A DNA stretch of 64,000 nucleotides, taken from Leptospira vanthielii serovar Holland str. Waz Holland = ATCC 700522 (GTDB taxonomy: Bacteria; Spirochaetota; Leptospiria; Leptospirales; Leptospiraceae). Positions within the stretch are counted from its first letter, which is position 1; each line of letters starts with the position of its first letter. The notes beneath the pieces were generated by a model. The model had not been told where the DNA came from, did not search any database, and saw nothing but the letters and a program-made list of their open reading frames with translations. Location: contig NZ_AOGY02000039.1 in the NCBI RefSeq assembly GCF_000332455.1, positions 62,001 through 126,000 of the forward strand, given 5' to 3'. The translations under genes were made by a program, and so were the position numbers. Shown piece by piece: positions 1 to 10,990 of the stretch.

Positions 1-251
1 TTGGTGAGGATACGGTTTTTTGAGATCAAAAATCCCGAACCTGTAGAGGCGGAAATTCCAGAAGAGATCCAGGGAGAGAAGGGGTCTTTTGCTTGCGAAA
101 ACACACGGATTTGGACTACAGATTTCTTAATTTCGTCAATGGATTGTCGGAAATCTTCGGGGTGAAGAGGGCTTAGGAATAAACTCGTAAAAAATAAAAT
201 AGTACTCGCAAAGTGAGATGGGGAGGAGAGAATTTTTTTTTGTTTTTGCAT
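1..251 (-). CDS. HtrA/DegP-like trypsin-fold serine protease, N-terminal fragment
   Basis: The first 83 codons of a minus-strand gene that leaves the window at its left edge. The reading frame is open from an ATG at 251. It begins with a basic n-region (MQKQKK) and a hydrophobic stretch (ILFFTSLFLS) that looks like a secretion signal. After that come SIDEIKKSVVQIRV and then GSGFLISKNRILTN, which is the first strand and the turn before the catalytic-histidine segment (normally TNAHVV) of HtrA/DegP-type proteases. The catalytic triad and any PDZ domain lie outside the window. The role inferred from the family is periplasmic quality control. Its ATG overlaps the ATG of the divergent neighbour in a CATG at 249-252. 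The family call is good; the exact subfamily cannot be decided. Confidence 0.75.
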   Translation of the reverse strand, partial: MQKQKKILSSPSHFASTILFFTSLFLSPLHPEDFRQSIDEIKKSVVQIRVFSQAKDPFSPWISSGISASTGSGFLISKNRILT

Positions 252-1380
252 GAGTTTGTTTGAATCCATCATATTCGGAGTTACCGCCTTTTTTTCATTG
301 ATTGCCGGCATTGTTTCATTTAGAAAGAATCCGCGTACAAGAATGAAAACAAGTTTTTCTATCCTTGCGGCTTTTTTCTGTATCGGAGATTTGACAATAC
401 TTTCCAACAGTTTGTTCTTAGAAAATAAAATCCTAAGCCAACCCCACACTATAGCTACCTATTTAGTTTTTTTATCTTTTATTCTCCTATACTTTGGATT
501 ACAATTCCCAACCTTCTTTCGAAATTTTCCAAGGCTCGTTGTCATTTGTTCCTTTGTTTTAGGAATGGGGATTATGTTGTTATTTGTGGATTTGGGACTA
601 CTGAACGAAGTATATCCAAATACTAGTTTAATTCTATTGAAATACTACTATAACACTTATTACGTGTTAGCTTTTTTAGCTTTTGCATACCTCATCATAG
701 CAAAACTTAGATATAACTTTCCTGCCATCCAGAAATTTATGGAATATATTTATTTCACTTCCTTTGTTACTTGTATATTTTTTGGATCTCTTTGTTTTTT
801 CCCAAATGTAATACCCTTAACAACCAAATATTTCCTACACTTTTTTCTCTTTTTGAATCTACTATTTCTCTCTTGTTTTATTGTGTTTTTATTCCACTAT
901 TCCTTCACAGAAAATTATTTAACTCATCCATTTTCAGTTATCTTCGAGAGGTCCACTAAGATTTTTGAAGACCAAGTTCTTGCAACAAGATCTCACTCAC
1001 GACTCATCAAAGAAAAACTTTGGAGTCTTTATGATTCAAGAAACTGGCGTAAAATTATGGATAGTTTTTGGTTTCAGATTCTTGTGGATGAAACTTTGGA
1101 CAATGCCTTAGAACATGGAGGCAAAAGGGAAGACGACATCATCACCGTACACGTGTTTGAATCTCGTAAATACATTGATGTTTATGTAATTGATAGTGGA
1201 AAAGGTTTTAATCCAAGGCTCGTTCCAAGTCCGATTGAATCGGATCGGAAATTAGTTACAAGTGGGCGTGGGATTCATATTTTGAAAAAATTATTTGTGG
1301 TTCGGTGGAATTTTCTCGGAAACGAGGTGAGTATACGCGTGGACAAAACAAAGAGTAATGACTGGAAATCCGTAACCTAA
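250..1380 (+). CDS. Polytopic membrane protein with C-terminal HATPase (anti-sigma/kinase-like) domain
   Basis: 376 residues. Roughly the first 225 form about seven hydrophobic membrane segments. The C-terminal hundred residues carry a GHKL ATPase fold: an N-box DETLDNALEHGG near 280, a G1 box DSGKGF near 315 and a G2 box GRGIHIL near 339. There is no recognisable HisKA phosphoacceptor helix, so it resembles RsbW/SpoIIAB-type ATPases tethered to a 7TM sensor rather than a classical histidine kinase. The substrate is unknown. The start is uncertain: the only purine-rich ribosome-binding candidate (GGGAGGAGAG at 221-230) is about 20 bases from the ATG at 250. Confidence 0.75.
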   Translation: MSLFESIIFGVTAFFSLIAGIVSFRKNPRTRMKTSFSILAAFFCIGDLTILSNSLFLENKILSQPHTIATYLVFLSFILLYFGLQFPTFFRNFPRLVVICSFVLGMGIMLLFVDLGLLNEVYPNTSLILLKYYYNTYYVLAFLAFAYLIIAKLRYNFPAIQKFMEYIYFTSFVTCIFFGSLCFFPNVIPLTTKYFLHFFLFLNLLFLSCFIVFLFHYSFTENYLTHPFSVIFERSTKIFEDQVLATRSHSRLIKEKLWSLYDSRNWRKIMDSFWFQILVDETLDNALEHGGKREDDIITVHVFESRKYIDVYVIDSGKGFNPRLVPSPIESDRKLVTSGRGIHILKKLFVVRWNFLGNEVSIRVDKTKSNDWKSVT

Positions 1381-1420
1381 CCAAAACTCTTTGTTTTTCG
1401 GTAAAAACTATACTTTTATT

Positions 1421-1954
1421 TTAATGTCCTTCAAATTCGCAAATAGAAAATACATCAATTCCATAAGTATCTTTGATTCGTTTTGCTCCACCTAAATCTG
1501 GTAAGTTGATGATTGTGGAACATTCGTGAACTACACCTTTTAGGCTTTGCACCAACTTAATTGATGCTTCCAAAGTTCCGCCAGTCGCAATCAAATCGTC
1601 CATAATCAAAACTCTTTCGCCGGGACTTATGGCATCTGTATGGATTTCCACGTGATCCACACCGTACTCCAATGCATAAGATTCAGAAATGGTTTCCCCT
1701 GGTAGTTTTCCTTTTTTGCGGATGGGAACAAAGCCTACACCCAATTGGAAAGCGAGAGCTGCACCGGGAATGAATCCTCTGGCGTCGATGGCAGCAATTT
1801 TATTCAATTTAGCATTTTGGTATCGTTCTACAAACATTCCAATTGTCAGTTGGAATCCTTCTGGATCAATGAGAAGGGAAGTAATATCGCGAAAGAGAAT
1901 CCCTGGTTTTGGGTAATCGGGAATGGTACGAATCTTAGATTTAACAATGGACAT
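1421..1954 (-). CDS. apt: Adenine phosphoribosyltransferase
   Basis: Salvages adenine to AMP with PRPP. The protein from the ATG at 1954 is 177 residues, the usual length for Apt. It opens [19 protein letters not shown], matching the family N-terminus, and carries the PRPP-binding loop [13 protein letters not shown] near residues 115-127. The same frame is open for 25 codons further upstream. That extension would run through the terminator of htpX and encodes non-family sequence, so I reject it. No clear Shine-Dalgarno precedes the chosen ATG. The gene lies downstream of htpX on the same strand but is separated from it by a terminator, so it probably has its own promoter. Confidence 0.93.
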   Translation of the reverse strand: MSIVKSKIRTIPDYPKPGILFRDITSLLIDPEGFQLTIGMFVERYQNAKLNKIAAIDARGFIPGAALAFQLGVGFVPIRKKGKLPGETISESYALEYGVDHVEIHTDAISPGERVLIMDDLIATGGTLEASIKLVQSLKGVVHECSTIINLPDLGGAKRIKDTYGIDVFSICEFEGH

Positions 1955-1991
1955 ATTAGGATGAAACCAAAGAAGACTAGGCCTTTGCAAT

Positions 1992-2024
1992 AAAAAAAGG
2001 CCGGCACAACGCCGACCTTTTTTT
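1992..2024 (-). terminator. Rho-independent terminator after htpX
   Basis: A 14-bp stem (AAAAAAAGG.CGGC arms) with a 5-base loop. Read on the minus strand, the single internal mismatch becomes a G-U pair and the hairpin ends in seven U. It lies 25 bases past the htpX stop and before the apt start. It could also work on the plus strand with one A-C mismatch. Confidence 0.85.
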
Positions 2025-2048
2025 CCCAATCTTTAGTAGTTGGAAATC

Positions 2049-2939
2049 CTATCTCATTTGTTTGAGCGCAAGAATCCTTTCTTCTAATGCAGGGTGAGTC
2101 GCAAATAGGGAAAGAAATCCCCCTTTGTTGGAAGATATTTTAAGAGAAGCCAAGGCCTCTCCTCTCGGATCTTCTGGCATCTCTACCATTTGTCGAAGTG
2201 ATTCCAATGCAGAAATCATAGACTCTCTACCCGCAAGTTTGGCACCACCGGCATCAGCACGAAACTCACGTTTGCGTGAGAAGTAAGCCACAGCAATCGA
2301 TCCAAGAATCGAGAATGCAATGTCTAGAGCAATTGTGACAACAATTCTTACGATATGTGCCATTTCTTCTTTTACCGCATTCGATGCGATGTAGGCAATG
2401 ATACGAGAGAAGAACATGGCAAAAGAGTTCACAACACCTTGAATGAGCGTGAGTGTGACCATGTCGCCATTGGCAACGTGTGACAATTCGTGAGCGAGTA
2501 CTCCTTCCAATTCTTGTGCATTCATACGGTTGAGCAGTCCCGTAGATACAGCCACAAGCGCACTAGACTTACTTGGTCCGGTTGCAAATGCGTTCACTTC
2601 GGGAGATTCGTAAATGCCTACTTCCGGCATAGGAAGGTGCGCTCTTTGTGCGAGTGATTGTACGCGGCGATAGACATCCATTTCTGGAGCTGAAGCTTGT
2701 TTCGGATCGATGACTTTGACACCCATCGTCCACTTCGCCATCATCTTAGAAAGTAATAGGGAAATGAAAGATCCCGCCATACCCCACATTAAACAGAATA
2801 CAATGAGTTGCGTTAAATCCAAACCATAGGCACGGATACTAAATCCCATCGAACCAAGTAATGTGGTCACGATAGAGATGGTAGTCATAATCAAAATATT
2901 GGTTAACAGGAAAAAACCGATTCGTTTGATCCAAGTCAT
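2049..2939 (-). CDS. htpX: M48 family membrane metalloprotease HtpX
   Basis: 296 residues, the usual HtpX length. Two N-terminal membrane helices (about 7-30 and 42-65) are followed by the zinc site HELSH at 150-154. Two further hydrophobic segments come next, and the third zinc ligand is the glutamate of REFRADA near 225. HtpX degrades misfolded inner-membrane proteins, and its active site faces the cytoplasm. The start is supported by AAGGAG about 11 bases upstream. It is monocistronic here, with its own terminator at 1992-2024. Confidence 0.95.
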   Translation of the reverse strand: MTWIKRIGFFLLTNILIMTTISIVTTLLGSMGFSIRAYGLDLTQLIVFCLMWGMAGSFISLLLSKMMAKWTMGVKVIDPKQASAPEMDVYRRVQSLAQRAHLPMPEVGIYESPEVNAFATGPSKSSALVAVSTGLLNRMNAQELEGVLAHELSHVANGDMVTLTLIQGVVNSFAMFFSRIIAYIASNAVKEEMAHIVRIVVTIALDIAFSILGSIAVAYFSRKREFRADAGGAKLAGRESMISALESLRQMVEMPEDPRGEALASLKISSNKGGFLSLFATHPALEERILALKQMR

Positions 2940-3024
2940 AGGAAATTATTCTCCTTAAGGTTCTTAGTGGAACCTATTCATTAGACTAGAAATGTACTTG
3001 TTAGAGCGAGGATTACAAGCAAAA

Positions 3025-4640
<1,616 letters not shown>

Positions 4641-4644
<4 letters not shown>

Positions 4645-5099
4645 TCGTTTCGTTTCCCTCCAAAATCAACTCGAATCACGTTTCCATCTCCTGTTATTTC
4701 CGGTTTAGTCACCTTGGGTTTGGAACTCACTTCTTCTGCATTGGGAGCCACTTCTACTTGTAGAAAACGAAGTTGAGTCGCCGAGTTTTGAAACTTATCG
4801 TAAATACGAAATACGGCATCCCAAGGGATCATAGTAGGTTCCCACGCGGAACCAAACTGAAGTTCTGCAAATAAATAATCAGGTTTACTATCCAATACTT
4901 TGACTGCTTTGTCACCAAACACGAGTACAATGCCAGATTCTTTTTCTGCATTGAGTAACCCACGTTTCCCAATTTCTAGTTTTGGATGTGGCATTACGTG
5001 AATATAGAATACACCAAATCGTTCCCAATAAAGATTAAATAAATCTCTTTTAAACTCACGTAATGTTGTGATTTCTTCCTGCGTGAGTTTTTCGCTCAT
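4641..5099 (-). CDS. SspB-like ClpXP adaptor protein
   Basis: 152 residues. The central part (GIVLVFGDKAVKVL ... AELQFGSAWEPTMIPWDAVFRIYD) follows the SspB core pattern: a strand ending in an acidic/basic turn, then a small-residue-rich F-G-x-x-x-x-x-x-x-P strand and an A-V-x-x-I-Y helix. A flexible acidic and Lys/Pro-rich linker then leads to a hydrophobic C-terminal tail (VIRVDF), where SspB carries its ClpX-docking motif. By family knowledge SspB delivers ssrA-tagged and other substrates to ClpXP. Both ends overlap neighbours by ATGA (5096-5099 and 4641-4644). The assignment is by pattern, not by search. Confidence 0.6.
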
Positions 5100-6979
5100 A
5101 AATTCCTTTTACCATGTGATGTTTCCCACTCGATATACTCGTCGTGGATTTTATACTCTGGGATAATATCTTTGAAAGCCCCGAAGATTTCTCTATTTTT
5201 ATTGGCCTTGGCAAGAGAGAACAGCCGGTTCAATTTATTCTGGAAGAGGAGTAGATTGTAGTTTTCCAAAGGAGCCGCAATTCGAATTTTCGGATGATGC
5301 GTTTTTTTAATCCCTTCTTGGTTTAAGAGAAGTTCTTCGTATAACTTTTCTCCGGGACGAAGACCCGAAAACTCAATGGTTATGTCTTTGTGCGGAGTGT
5401 ATCCAGAAAGACGAATCATCTCCTCTGCAAGAGAAAGGATTTTGACCGGCTCTCCCATATCCAAAAGAAAAATTTCACCGTGTTCGCCCATACTTCCAGC
5501 TTGTAACACTAGTTGTGTGGCCTCGGGGATGGTCATAAAATACCGAATGACGTCAGGATGAGTCACAGTCACAGGTCCCCCTCGTTTGATTTGTTCACGG
5601 AAACGTGGGATCACACTTCCATTGGAACCTAACACATTCCCAAATCGAACAGTAATGAACTTTGTCCTAGAGTTTTGCGAAATATGTTGTAAGTAAATTT
5701 CTGCGGCACGTTTTGATGCTCCCATTACATTTACGGGATTCACTGCTTTGTCAGTGGATATTAATACAAAACGATCCACCCCAATGAGCCGGCAAACGTC
5801 TGCTACATTCTTTGTTCCCATCACGTTGTTTAAAACAGCCTCTGAAGGATTGATCTCCATCATAGGAACATGTTTGTAAGCAGCGGAATGGAAAACAACA
5901 GAGGGGCGATGTTCTTCAAAAATTGCAGAAATTCGGGATAGGTTTTTTACATCAGCAATCACAGGACGAATGTCAATGTTCAGATCTGCAAAACTTTTTC
6001 TGAGTTCATAATCAATTTCGTATAACGGGGTTTCTGCGGCATCGAGTATGACAAGAACACTTGGTTTAAAAAGTGCCACTTGTCGACAGATTTCTGAACC
6101 AATAGAACCACCAGCTCCTGTAACAAGGATCACTCGTTTCTCTAAATAAGACCGAATGGATTCAATTTCTAAGTCAACAGTAGGCCTGCCCAAAAGGTCT
6201 TCTACTTGTACTTCACGAAGTTGTGTGATATTTGGTTTTGCAGACAGATACTCGCCAAAAGTAGGAAGGATTTTAAAATCCACCCCAGCTCCTTCACATT
6301 CTTTTTTGAGTTTACTCACCACACGTCCATCAGGTTGGGGGACGGTCATGATCACTTTTTTGACACCATATTGAACTAAAATTTTACCAATGTCATCTGT
6401 TGATCCAAGGATGGGTACACCTTGGATGTATCCACCTTTTTTAGATAGATTGTCGTCCAAAAAACCTATCGGTTGGTAGTCTAAATCAACGTTTCGCCTA
6501 ATTTCTGTTAGGAAAGAACTCCCAAGTTTTCCTGCACCTACAAGGATTACGGGAGTTCCCCGTTTGGATTTTTCGGAACTAAAAATTTGTTCTCTTAACA
6601 TCCTCCAACTCAAACTGCGTAAACATAAAAAACCAAGTAAGATGAGAGTATCTAAAATTGGCACCATCCGAGAGAGTTGGTAAAAACGATTATAAAAAAG
6701 AAGGGCAAGAGTTGAGACAAGAGACGAAAGGACGGTTGCTTTGATGATTGATAACAGATCGTGTAAGGAAGCATACGACCAGAGGGATCTGTAAATCCCA
6801 GAAAATAAAAAAACCAAACTCCGTGATAAAACTACAATAGTGGCACAGACCCAAAAGTCTGGGTAACTATCTAAAAATCGTATATTCTCAAATCGCACAA
6901 GGTGTGCGAGAAAATACGACAAGAACATAAAGAGTATGTCTACAGGAAAAACCCAATATCGTCTCGGAATCGATTTCAT
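5096..6979 (-). CDS. CapD/FlaA1/WbpM-type nucleotide-sugar dehydratase/epimerase, membrane-anchored
   Basis: 627 residues from the ATG at 6979 (MKSIPRRYWVF). I choose this start because the 39-codon upstream extension collides with the divergent STAS gene and its Shine-Dalgarno. Order: four membrane helices (about 8-130), a CoA-binding-like Rossmann domain (GAGKLGSS near 148), then the extended SDR domain with VTGAGGSIGSE near 284. The active site is in ISTDKAVNPVNVMGASKRAAE near 405-425, in the non-YxxxK arrangement typical of this family. These enzymes make UDP-4-keto-6-deoxy-HexNAc or epimerise UDP-GlcNAc for surface polysaccharide. First gene of the operon with the SspB-like and permease genes. 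Confidence 0.88.
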   Translation of the reverse strand: MKSIPRRYWVFPVDILFMFLSYFLAHLVRFENIRFLDSYPDFWVCATIVVLSRSLVFLFSGIYRSLWSYASLHDLLSIIKATVLSSLVSTLALLFYNRFYQLSRMVPILDTLILLGFLCLRSLSWRMLREQIFSSEKSKRGTPVILVGAGKLGSSFLTEIRRNVDLDYQPIGFLDDNLSKKGGYIQGVPILGSTDDIGKILVQYGVKKVIMTVPQPDGRVVSKLKKECEGAGVDFKILPTFGEYLSAKPNITQLREVQVEDLLGRPTVDLEIESIRSYLEKRVILVTGAGGSIGSEICRQVALFKPSVLVILDAAETPLYEIDYELRKSFADLNIDIRPVIADVKNLSRISAIFEEHRPSVVFHSAAYKHVPMMEINPSEAVLNNVMGTKNVADVCRLIGVDRFVLISTDKAVNPVNVMGASKRAAEIYLQHISQNSRTKFITVRFGNVLGSNGSVIPRFREQIKRGGPVTVTHPDVIRYFMTIPEATQLVLQAGSMGEHGEIFLLDMGEPVKILSLAEEMIRLSGYTPHKDITIEFSGLRPGEKLYEELLLNQEGIKKTHHPKIRIAAPLENYNLLLFQNKLNRLFSLAKANKNREIFGAFKDIIPEYKIHDEYIEWETSHGKRNL

Positions 6980-7062
6980 ATCTGATAAATAAGGGTATTT
7001 GGAACAAAATTCCTTGTAAATACAGAATCTCTTCCGAAGAATAGAAAAGAGGAAAAACCTGT

Positions 7063-7542
7063 TTGAAATCACTTCTTTTCCGCTTAGCGGGAACATTTTC
7101 TGCGGAAATTGGCTCCGAACTCTATTTAAAACTGAAGGAGGAAACTCATTCCCCCTCTCTTTTTTGCCTTGATTTTTCAGAAGTCGAAGAAGTTACGGAA
7201 GTCGGCTGGGAGTTTATCAGAAAGATTTCTGAGCGTTGTCAAGAAACAGGCTCAAAAGTGGCAGGGTTTGGCCTTAGAATTTCCGTATCCGAGGAAAATT
7301 CGCAACTTCTTTCTTTTTATCAGGCGGAATCGGATTGTATTCATTTTTTAGAATCGCAAATTGTAAGTGAAACTCCCGCAAACGAACTCACTCCGCAATC
7401 AGAAGAAAAAACTGTCCATTGCCCCGAATGCCAAACTCTCCTTCGATGGAAACTTGCGGGCGATTACCTCTGTCCCAATTGTAAGATTAAATTTTTTGTG
7501 AATAAAAAAGGATGGGTCTCCACTTACGAACGTTTGGTGTAA
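7063..7542 (+). CDS. STAS-like domain protein with C-terminal zinc ribbon
   Basis: 159 residues from a TTG start at 7063, backed by GAGG about 11 bases upstream. Residues 1-100 follow the STAS/anti-sigma-antagonist pattern: a strand, then LFCLDFSEVEEVTEVGWEFIRKI in place of the usual D-x-S-x-x-x-x-x-x-x-G loop and helix. After an acidic linker there is a four-cysteine zinc ribbon, CPEC near 122 and CPNC near 138. No function is known. The domain pairing suggests a scaffold or regulator rather than an enzyme. The 3' end overlaps hrpB by 19 bases on the opposite strand. Confidence 0.6.
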   Translation: MKSLLFRLAGTFSAEIGSELYLKLKEETHSPSLFCLDFSEVEEVTEVGWEFIRKISERCQETGSKVAGFGLRISVSEENSQLLSFYQAESDCIHFLESQIVSETPANELTPQSEEKTVHCPECQTLLRWKLAGDYLCPNCKIKFFVNKKGWVSTYERLV

Positions 7543-9989
7543 TTCAAATGTTTTGTAGGGACTGCTTCCCAGGGTTTATCGGGCCAAGGATGCCTCGGAT
7601 ATCTTCCCTTTAATTCTTTTTTTACCTCATGATATCCATGGTTCCAAAAACTTTCTAAATCCTTTGTAATTTGCACAGGCCTTCGTGCGGGAGAAAGTAG
7701 GTGGATTAGAATACTCGCCTTCCCATTGGCTAGTTTTGGTAGAAATTTTAGACCAAATAACTCTTGTAATTTGACATGTAACTCGGGTTCTACGCCATCA
7801 TAAGTTAAGTGAATCCGTGAACCAGAAGGAACTTGGATGGATACGGGTGCCTGGGAATCAATTAGATTCATTTTCTCATAACCTACATAAGCTTTGAATG
7901 CTTCGAAAAAGGGGAGTTTGTCTAACGATAGTTTTCCAGAATCTAGATTGATAAAAGGAAATAACCATTCTTTCGAATTTTGTTTCAAATGATTCAGATC
8001 TGTATTTGTATCTAAAACTCCATGACGTTCTAAAAACTTCACTCGGTTGTAAAAACTTTTTAGATCTGAATCCTTTTTCCATTCTTCTTCCCAAGGAGAT
8101 TTGGCTAAGTATTCCTCGAGCGCCAAACTGAGTACAGTCGGGTTGGGTGATTTAGTTTCTTTGGAATCTAAAATCAAATCTCCTAAACTCAATTCTTCTT
8201 TAACAATAAGAAATGATTCCCCGCGTTGGTTGGTTCTTTTTTCGGAAACAACCTTTTTTGTAATGATCTGCGAAAAATATTTCTCAATGAATCCTTCATC
8301 AATGGGAAGGAAATGGGTAATATAAAGATCTTGGCCGAAGGAAAAGGTATCGAATACGATTATAAATTCTGGAATTTGGATGGAAGTTGTATTGAGAATT
8401 CCTAATTTCCCGTTCGAAAGTTTAAAATCTTTCCCATTGAGAATCTTTGCTTTTGCAATCCGATCCGGGAAACCAGATGTTAGATAAAAGAGACGATCTT
8501 TCCCTGCAAGAATCGTCGAAAAATCCGTTTTTTCCCTGTAAATACGCAAAATTTGCTCATAAACGGCACGCAACTCATAAGAAAATTGTGAGGGAAAAAT
8601 TTCTTCGGGGAAGGTTTTTGCTTCTGTTCCAGAATTTTCTTTCCCCACTAACGAAACAATGTCGGCGATAAGATTTTCTTTATCTTTCGGTAGGATGGAT
8701 AAAATTTTTCCCAATCGGATGGGGAGGGGATACCGCAGACACTCTTTCCCGAGATTGGTAAGATTCGTTTTGTCGTCCAAACATCCGAGCAGTTGCAAAC
8801 GTTGGATGCTTCGTATCACCGAACCTTTATTTGGTGGGTCTAAAAATGGTAATTGTTGGATTTCTTCTCCCCAAGACTTCACTTCCAAAACCAATCGATC
8901 AATATCCCCTTCGAGAATTTCTGGTTTTGTTCGATCCAAAAATGATGTTTCTTCTTCCTTTGACCAAAGGCGGTACACCAAACCTTTTCCTTCCCGTGCA
9001 GCCCGCCCGGCACGTTGTTTGGCGCTACTCAAACTGATTCGTGTTTTGATTAAATGTGAAACTCCGGACTCAGAATCGAAGAGAGCTTGTTTTTGGTAAC
9101 CTGAATCAAAAACAACACGGACTCCAGGGATGGTAACAGAAGATTCTGCAATGTTAGTCGAAAGAATGATTTTCTTTTTGCCTTGTGGGGAAGGTAAAAA
9201 AATTCTTTCTTGGTCTGCCAAATCCATATCCCCAAATAAACCCATAACCACTGCATTCGATTTGATTTGCGGGATGGATTCTAATCCATTTCTTAAGTCG
9301 CGGATTTCTTTTTTCCCAGATAAAAAAACAAGGATATCACCTTCTGTTTGTTCAACGGCCTTAGGGATAAGGTCGAGTAATCTTTGGTTTGTATTTTTAT
9401 TGGAATCTCCCATGTGGAAAATTTCCAAGGGATGTGTTTCTGCACTGACTCGGATGGGTTTGGAATGAATTCCAATGGATTCAAAATTTTGTCCCTCTAG
9501 GGTTGCGGACATGATGAGTAGTTTCAGATCATTGCGAAAAACTTCTTGGGTTCTCCGTGCCAAAGCAAAACACAAATCTGAATCCATTCGTCTTTCGTGA
9601 AATTCATCAAAGACAATCAGACCATAATCTTTAAGTTCAGGATCAGCGAGTAAAATTTTTGTTAAAATTCCATCGGTAACAAATTCAATTTGAGTGTTTT
9701 TGCCTACTTTGGTATCGAACCGGACTCGGTATCCTACTGTTTCTCCCACTTCTTCAAGTAGAGTTTGGCTAATTCGTTTGGCAGCGTTTTTGGCCGCAAT
9801 TCGTCTCGGTTCTAAAATACAGATTTTTTTCCCAAAAGAAACGCCCTTTTTTAAGAGTTCTGTTGGGAGGGCCGTTGTTTTTCCCGTTCCTGGGGGTGAA
9901 TCCAAAATGGTAACTGGACTGGTTTGGATGGAATCGACTATGGATTGTAAGGCGGTAAGTATTGGGAATGGATCCAAAGGATGTGACAC
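7524..9989 (-). CDS. hrpB: ATP-dependent RNA helicase HrpB
   Basis: 821 residues, the normal HrpB length, from a GTG at 9989. Superfamily 2 DEAH motifs in order: Walker A GTGKTT at 34-39, DEFHERR near 127, SATLEG near 160, and the Q-R-A-G-R-A-A-R motif VI near 325. These are followed by the helicase-associated domain and the HrpB-specific C-terminal domain (PARRPVQITKDLESFW, then HPWPDKP near the end). HrpB homologues are cytoplasmic; their RNA substrates are poorly defined. Convergent with the STAS gene and alone in its transcription unit. Confidence 0.95.
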   Translation of the reverse strand: MSHPLDPFPILTALQSIVDSIQTSPVTILDSPPGTGKTTALPTELLKKGVSFGKKICILEPRRIAAKNAAKRISQTLLEEVGETVGYRVRFDTKVGKNTQIEFVTDGILTKILLADPELKDYGLIVFDEFHERRMDSDLCFALARRTQEVFRNDLKLLIMSATLEGQNFESIGIHSKPIRVSAETHPLEIFHMGDSNKNTNQRLLDLIPKAVEQTEGDILVFLSGKKEIRDLRNGLESIPQIKSNAVVMGLFGDMDLADQERIFLPSPQGKKKIILSTNIAESSVTIPGVRVVFDSGYQKQALFDSESGVSHLIKTRISLSSAKQRAGRAAREGKGLVYRLWSKEEETSFLDRTKPEILEGDIDRLVLEVKSWGEEIQQLPFLDPPNKGSVIRSIQRLQLLGCLDDKTNLTNLGKECLRYPLPIRLGKILSILPKDKENLIADIVSLVGKENSGTEAKTFPEEIFPSQFSYELRAVYEQILRIYREKTDFSTILAGKDRLFYLTSGFPDRIAKAKILNGKDFKLSNGKLGILNTTSIQIPEFIIVFDTFSFGQDLYITHFLPIDEGFIEKYFSQIITKKVVSEKRTNQRGESFLIVKEELSLGDLILDSKETKSPNPTVLSLALEEYLAKSPWEEEWKKDSDLKSFYNRVKFLERHGVLDTNTDLNHLKQNSKEWLFPFINLDSGKLSLDKLPFFEAFKAYVGYEKMNLIDSQAPVSIQVPSGSRIHLTYDGVEPELHVKLQELFGLKFLPKLANGKASILIHLLSPARRPVQITKDLESFWNHGYHEVKKELKGRYPRHPWPDKPWEAVPTKHLNYTKRS

Positions 9990-10110
9990 TTTTTCTTCTT
10001 ATAGAAGAGGGTGGGGGTTTAGGAAAAAAAATCAAACAATTTGTATTTAATTTTCTAGAAATCGCAAGAATCGGGTTTTCAGTAAACATAAAATCCAGTA
10101 GGATCTCCCT

Positions 10111-10983
10111 GTGGATGCAAATCACAAACACTACGAAATCATAAAAGACTCTATCGAATATGTATTGGAGCATTTTGAAGACCAACCCAATTTGGACCAG
10201 TTGGCAGAACGGGTTTCTCTCAGTCCCTTCCATTTCCAAAAGGTATTTCGGACCTGGGCAGGAGTTTCCCCCAAAGAATTTTTACAGTTTGTCACAATCA
10301 CTCACGCCAAACGATTGTTAAAAGAATCAACTCTTTTGGATACAACATACTCTTTAGGGTTGTCTGGTACAGGGCGATTGCATGATCTTTTTGTGAAGTT
10401 AGAAGCGATGACCCCAGGAGAATACAAACGGGGAGGAGAGGGGCTTATTCTGCAATACGAAGTATTTCCCTCTCCTTTTGGAAAGATTTTACTTGTATCT
10501 TCTGAGCGTGGAATCCAGTCGCTGCAGTTTGTAGATTCTTCTGAGAAAGAAATTTTAGAAATTAAAAATGAATTTCCGAATGCTGTATGGAAGGAAGGAG
10601 AATCTTTAGAACACGAAAAGTTAAAAGATTACTTCCAAAGATTTGTAATTCCAAAAACACCGATTCCTTTGTATGTTTATGGAACGGAATTCCAAATGAA
10701 AGTATGGAAGTCATTATTAAAAATCCCACTAGGGAAACTTTGTACTTATGGAGATATTGCCGAATCCATTGGACAAACATCGGCACAAAGAGCAGTGGGG
10801 ACTGCCATAGGAAAAAATCCCATTGCTTACCTCATTCCTTGCCATCGTGTGATCCAAACCTCAGGCCTGTTTGGTGGGTATCGGTGGGATCCCAATCGAA
10901 AACGAATGATCATTGCCTGGGAGCAGTCTAAACTTGTCTCACCAAACAATGATTCACCGATACTAGTCGATAGAAATTCTTAG
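10111..10983 (+). CDS. AraC-type HTH fused to methylated-DNA-protein-cysteine methyltransferase (Ada-like)
   Basis: 290 residues from a GTG at 10111 with AGGA seven bases upstream. Residues 1-105 are an AraC-family double helix-turn-helix (LAERVSLSPFHFQKVFRTW). Residues 120-275 are an O6-alkylguanine transferase domain, whose acceptor cysteine sits in IPCHRV near 244 and is followed by GLFGGYRWD. It lacks the N-terminal Ada zinc domain with the methyl-phosphotriester cysteine. Direct repair of O6-methylguanine is therefore well supported, while adaptive-response activation by phosphotriester methylation is not possible in the usual way. Convergent with the YhhN gene. Confidence 0.9.
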   Translation: MDANHKHYEIIKDSIEYVLEHFEDQPNLDQLAERVSLSPFHFQKVFRTWAGVSPKEFLQFVTITHAKRLLKESTLLDTTYSLGLSGTGRLHDLFVKLEAMTPGEYKRGGEGLILQYEVFPSPFGKILLVSSERGIQSLQFVDSSEKEILEIKNEFPNAVWKEGESLEHEKLKDYFQRFVIPKTPIPLYVYGTEFQMKVWKSLLKIPLGKLCTYGDIAESIGQTSAQRAVGTAIGKNPIAYLIPCHRVIQTSGLFGGYRWDPNRKRMIIAWEQSKLVSPNNDSPILVDRNS

Positions 10984-10990
10984 GATTAAA

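Noticed and set aside
1955..2029. N-terminal extension of apt
   Set aside because: The extra 25 codons run through the htpX terminator and do not resemble Apt; the ATG at 1954 gives the normal length.
6980..7096. 39-codon N-terminal extension of the CapD-like protein
   Set aside because: It overlaps the start and ribosome-binding site of the divergent STAS gene, and family similarity begins at the later methionine.
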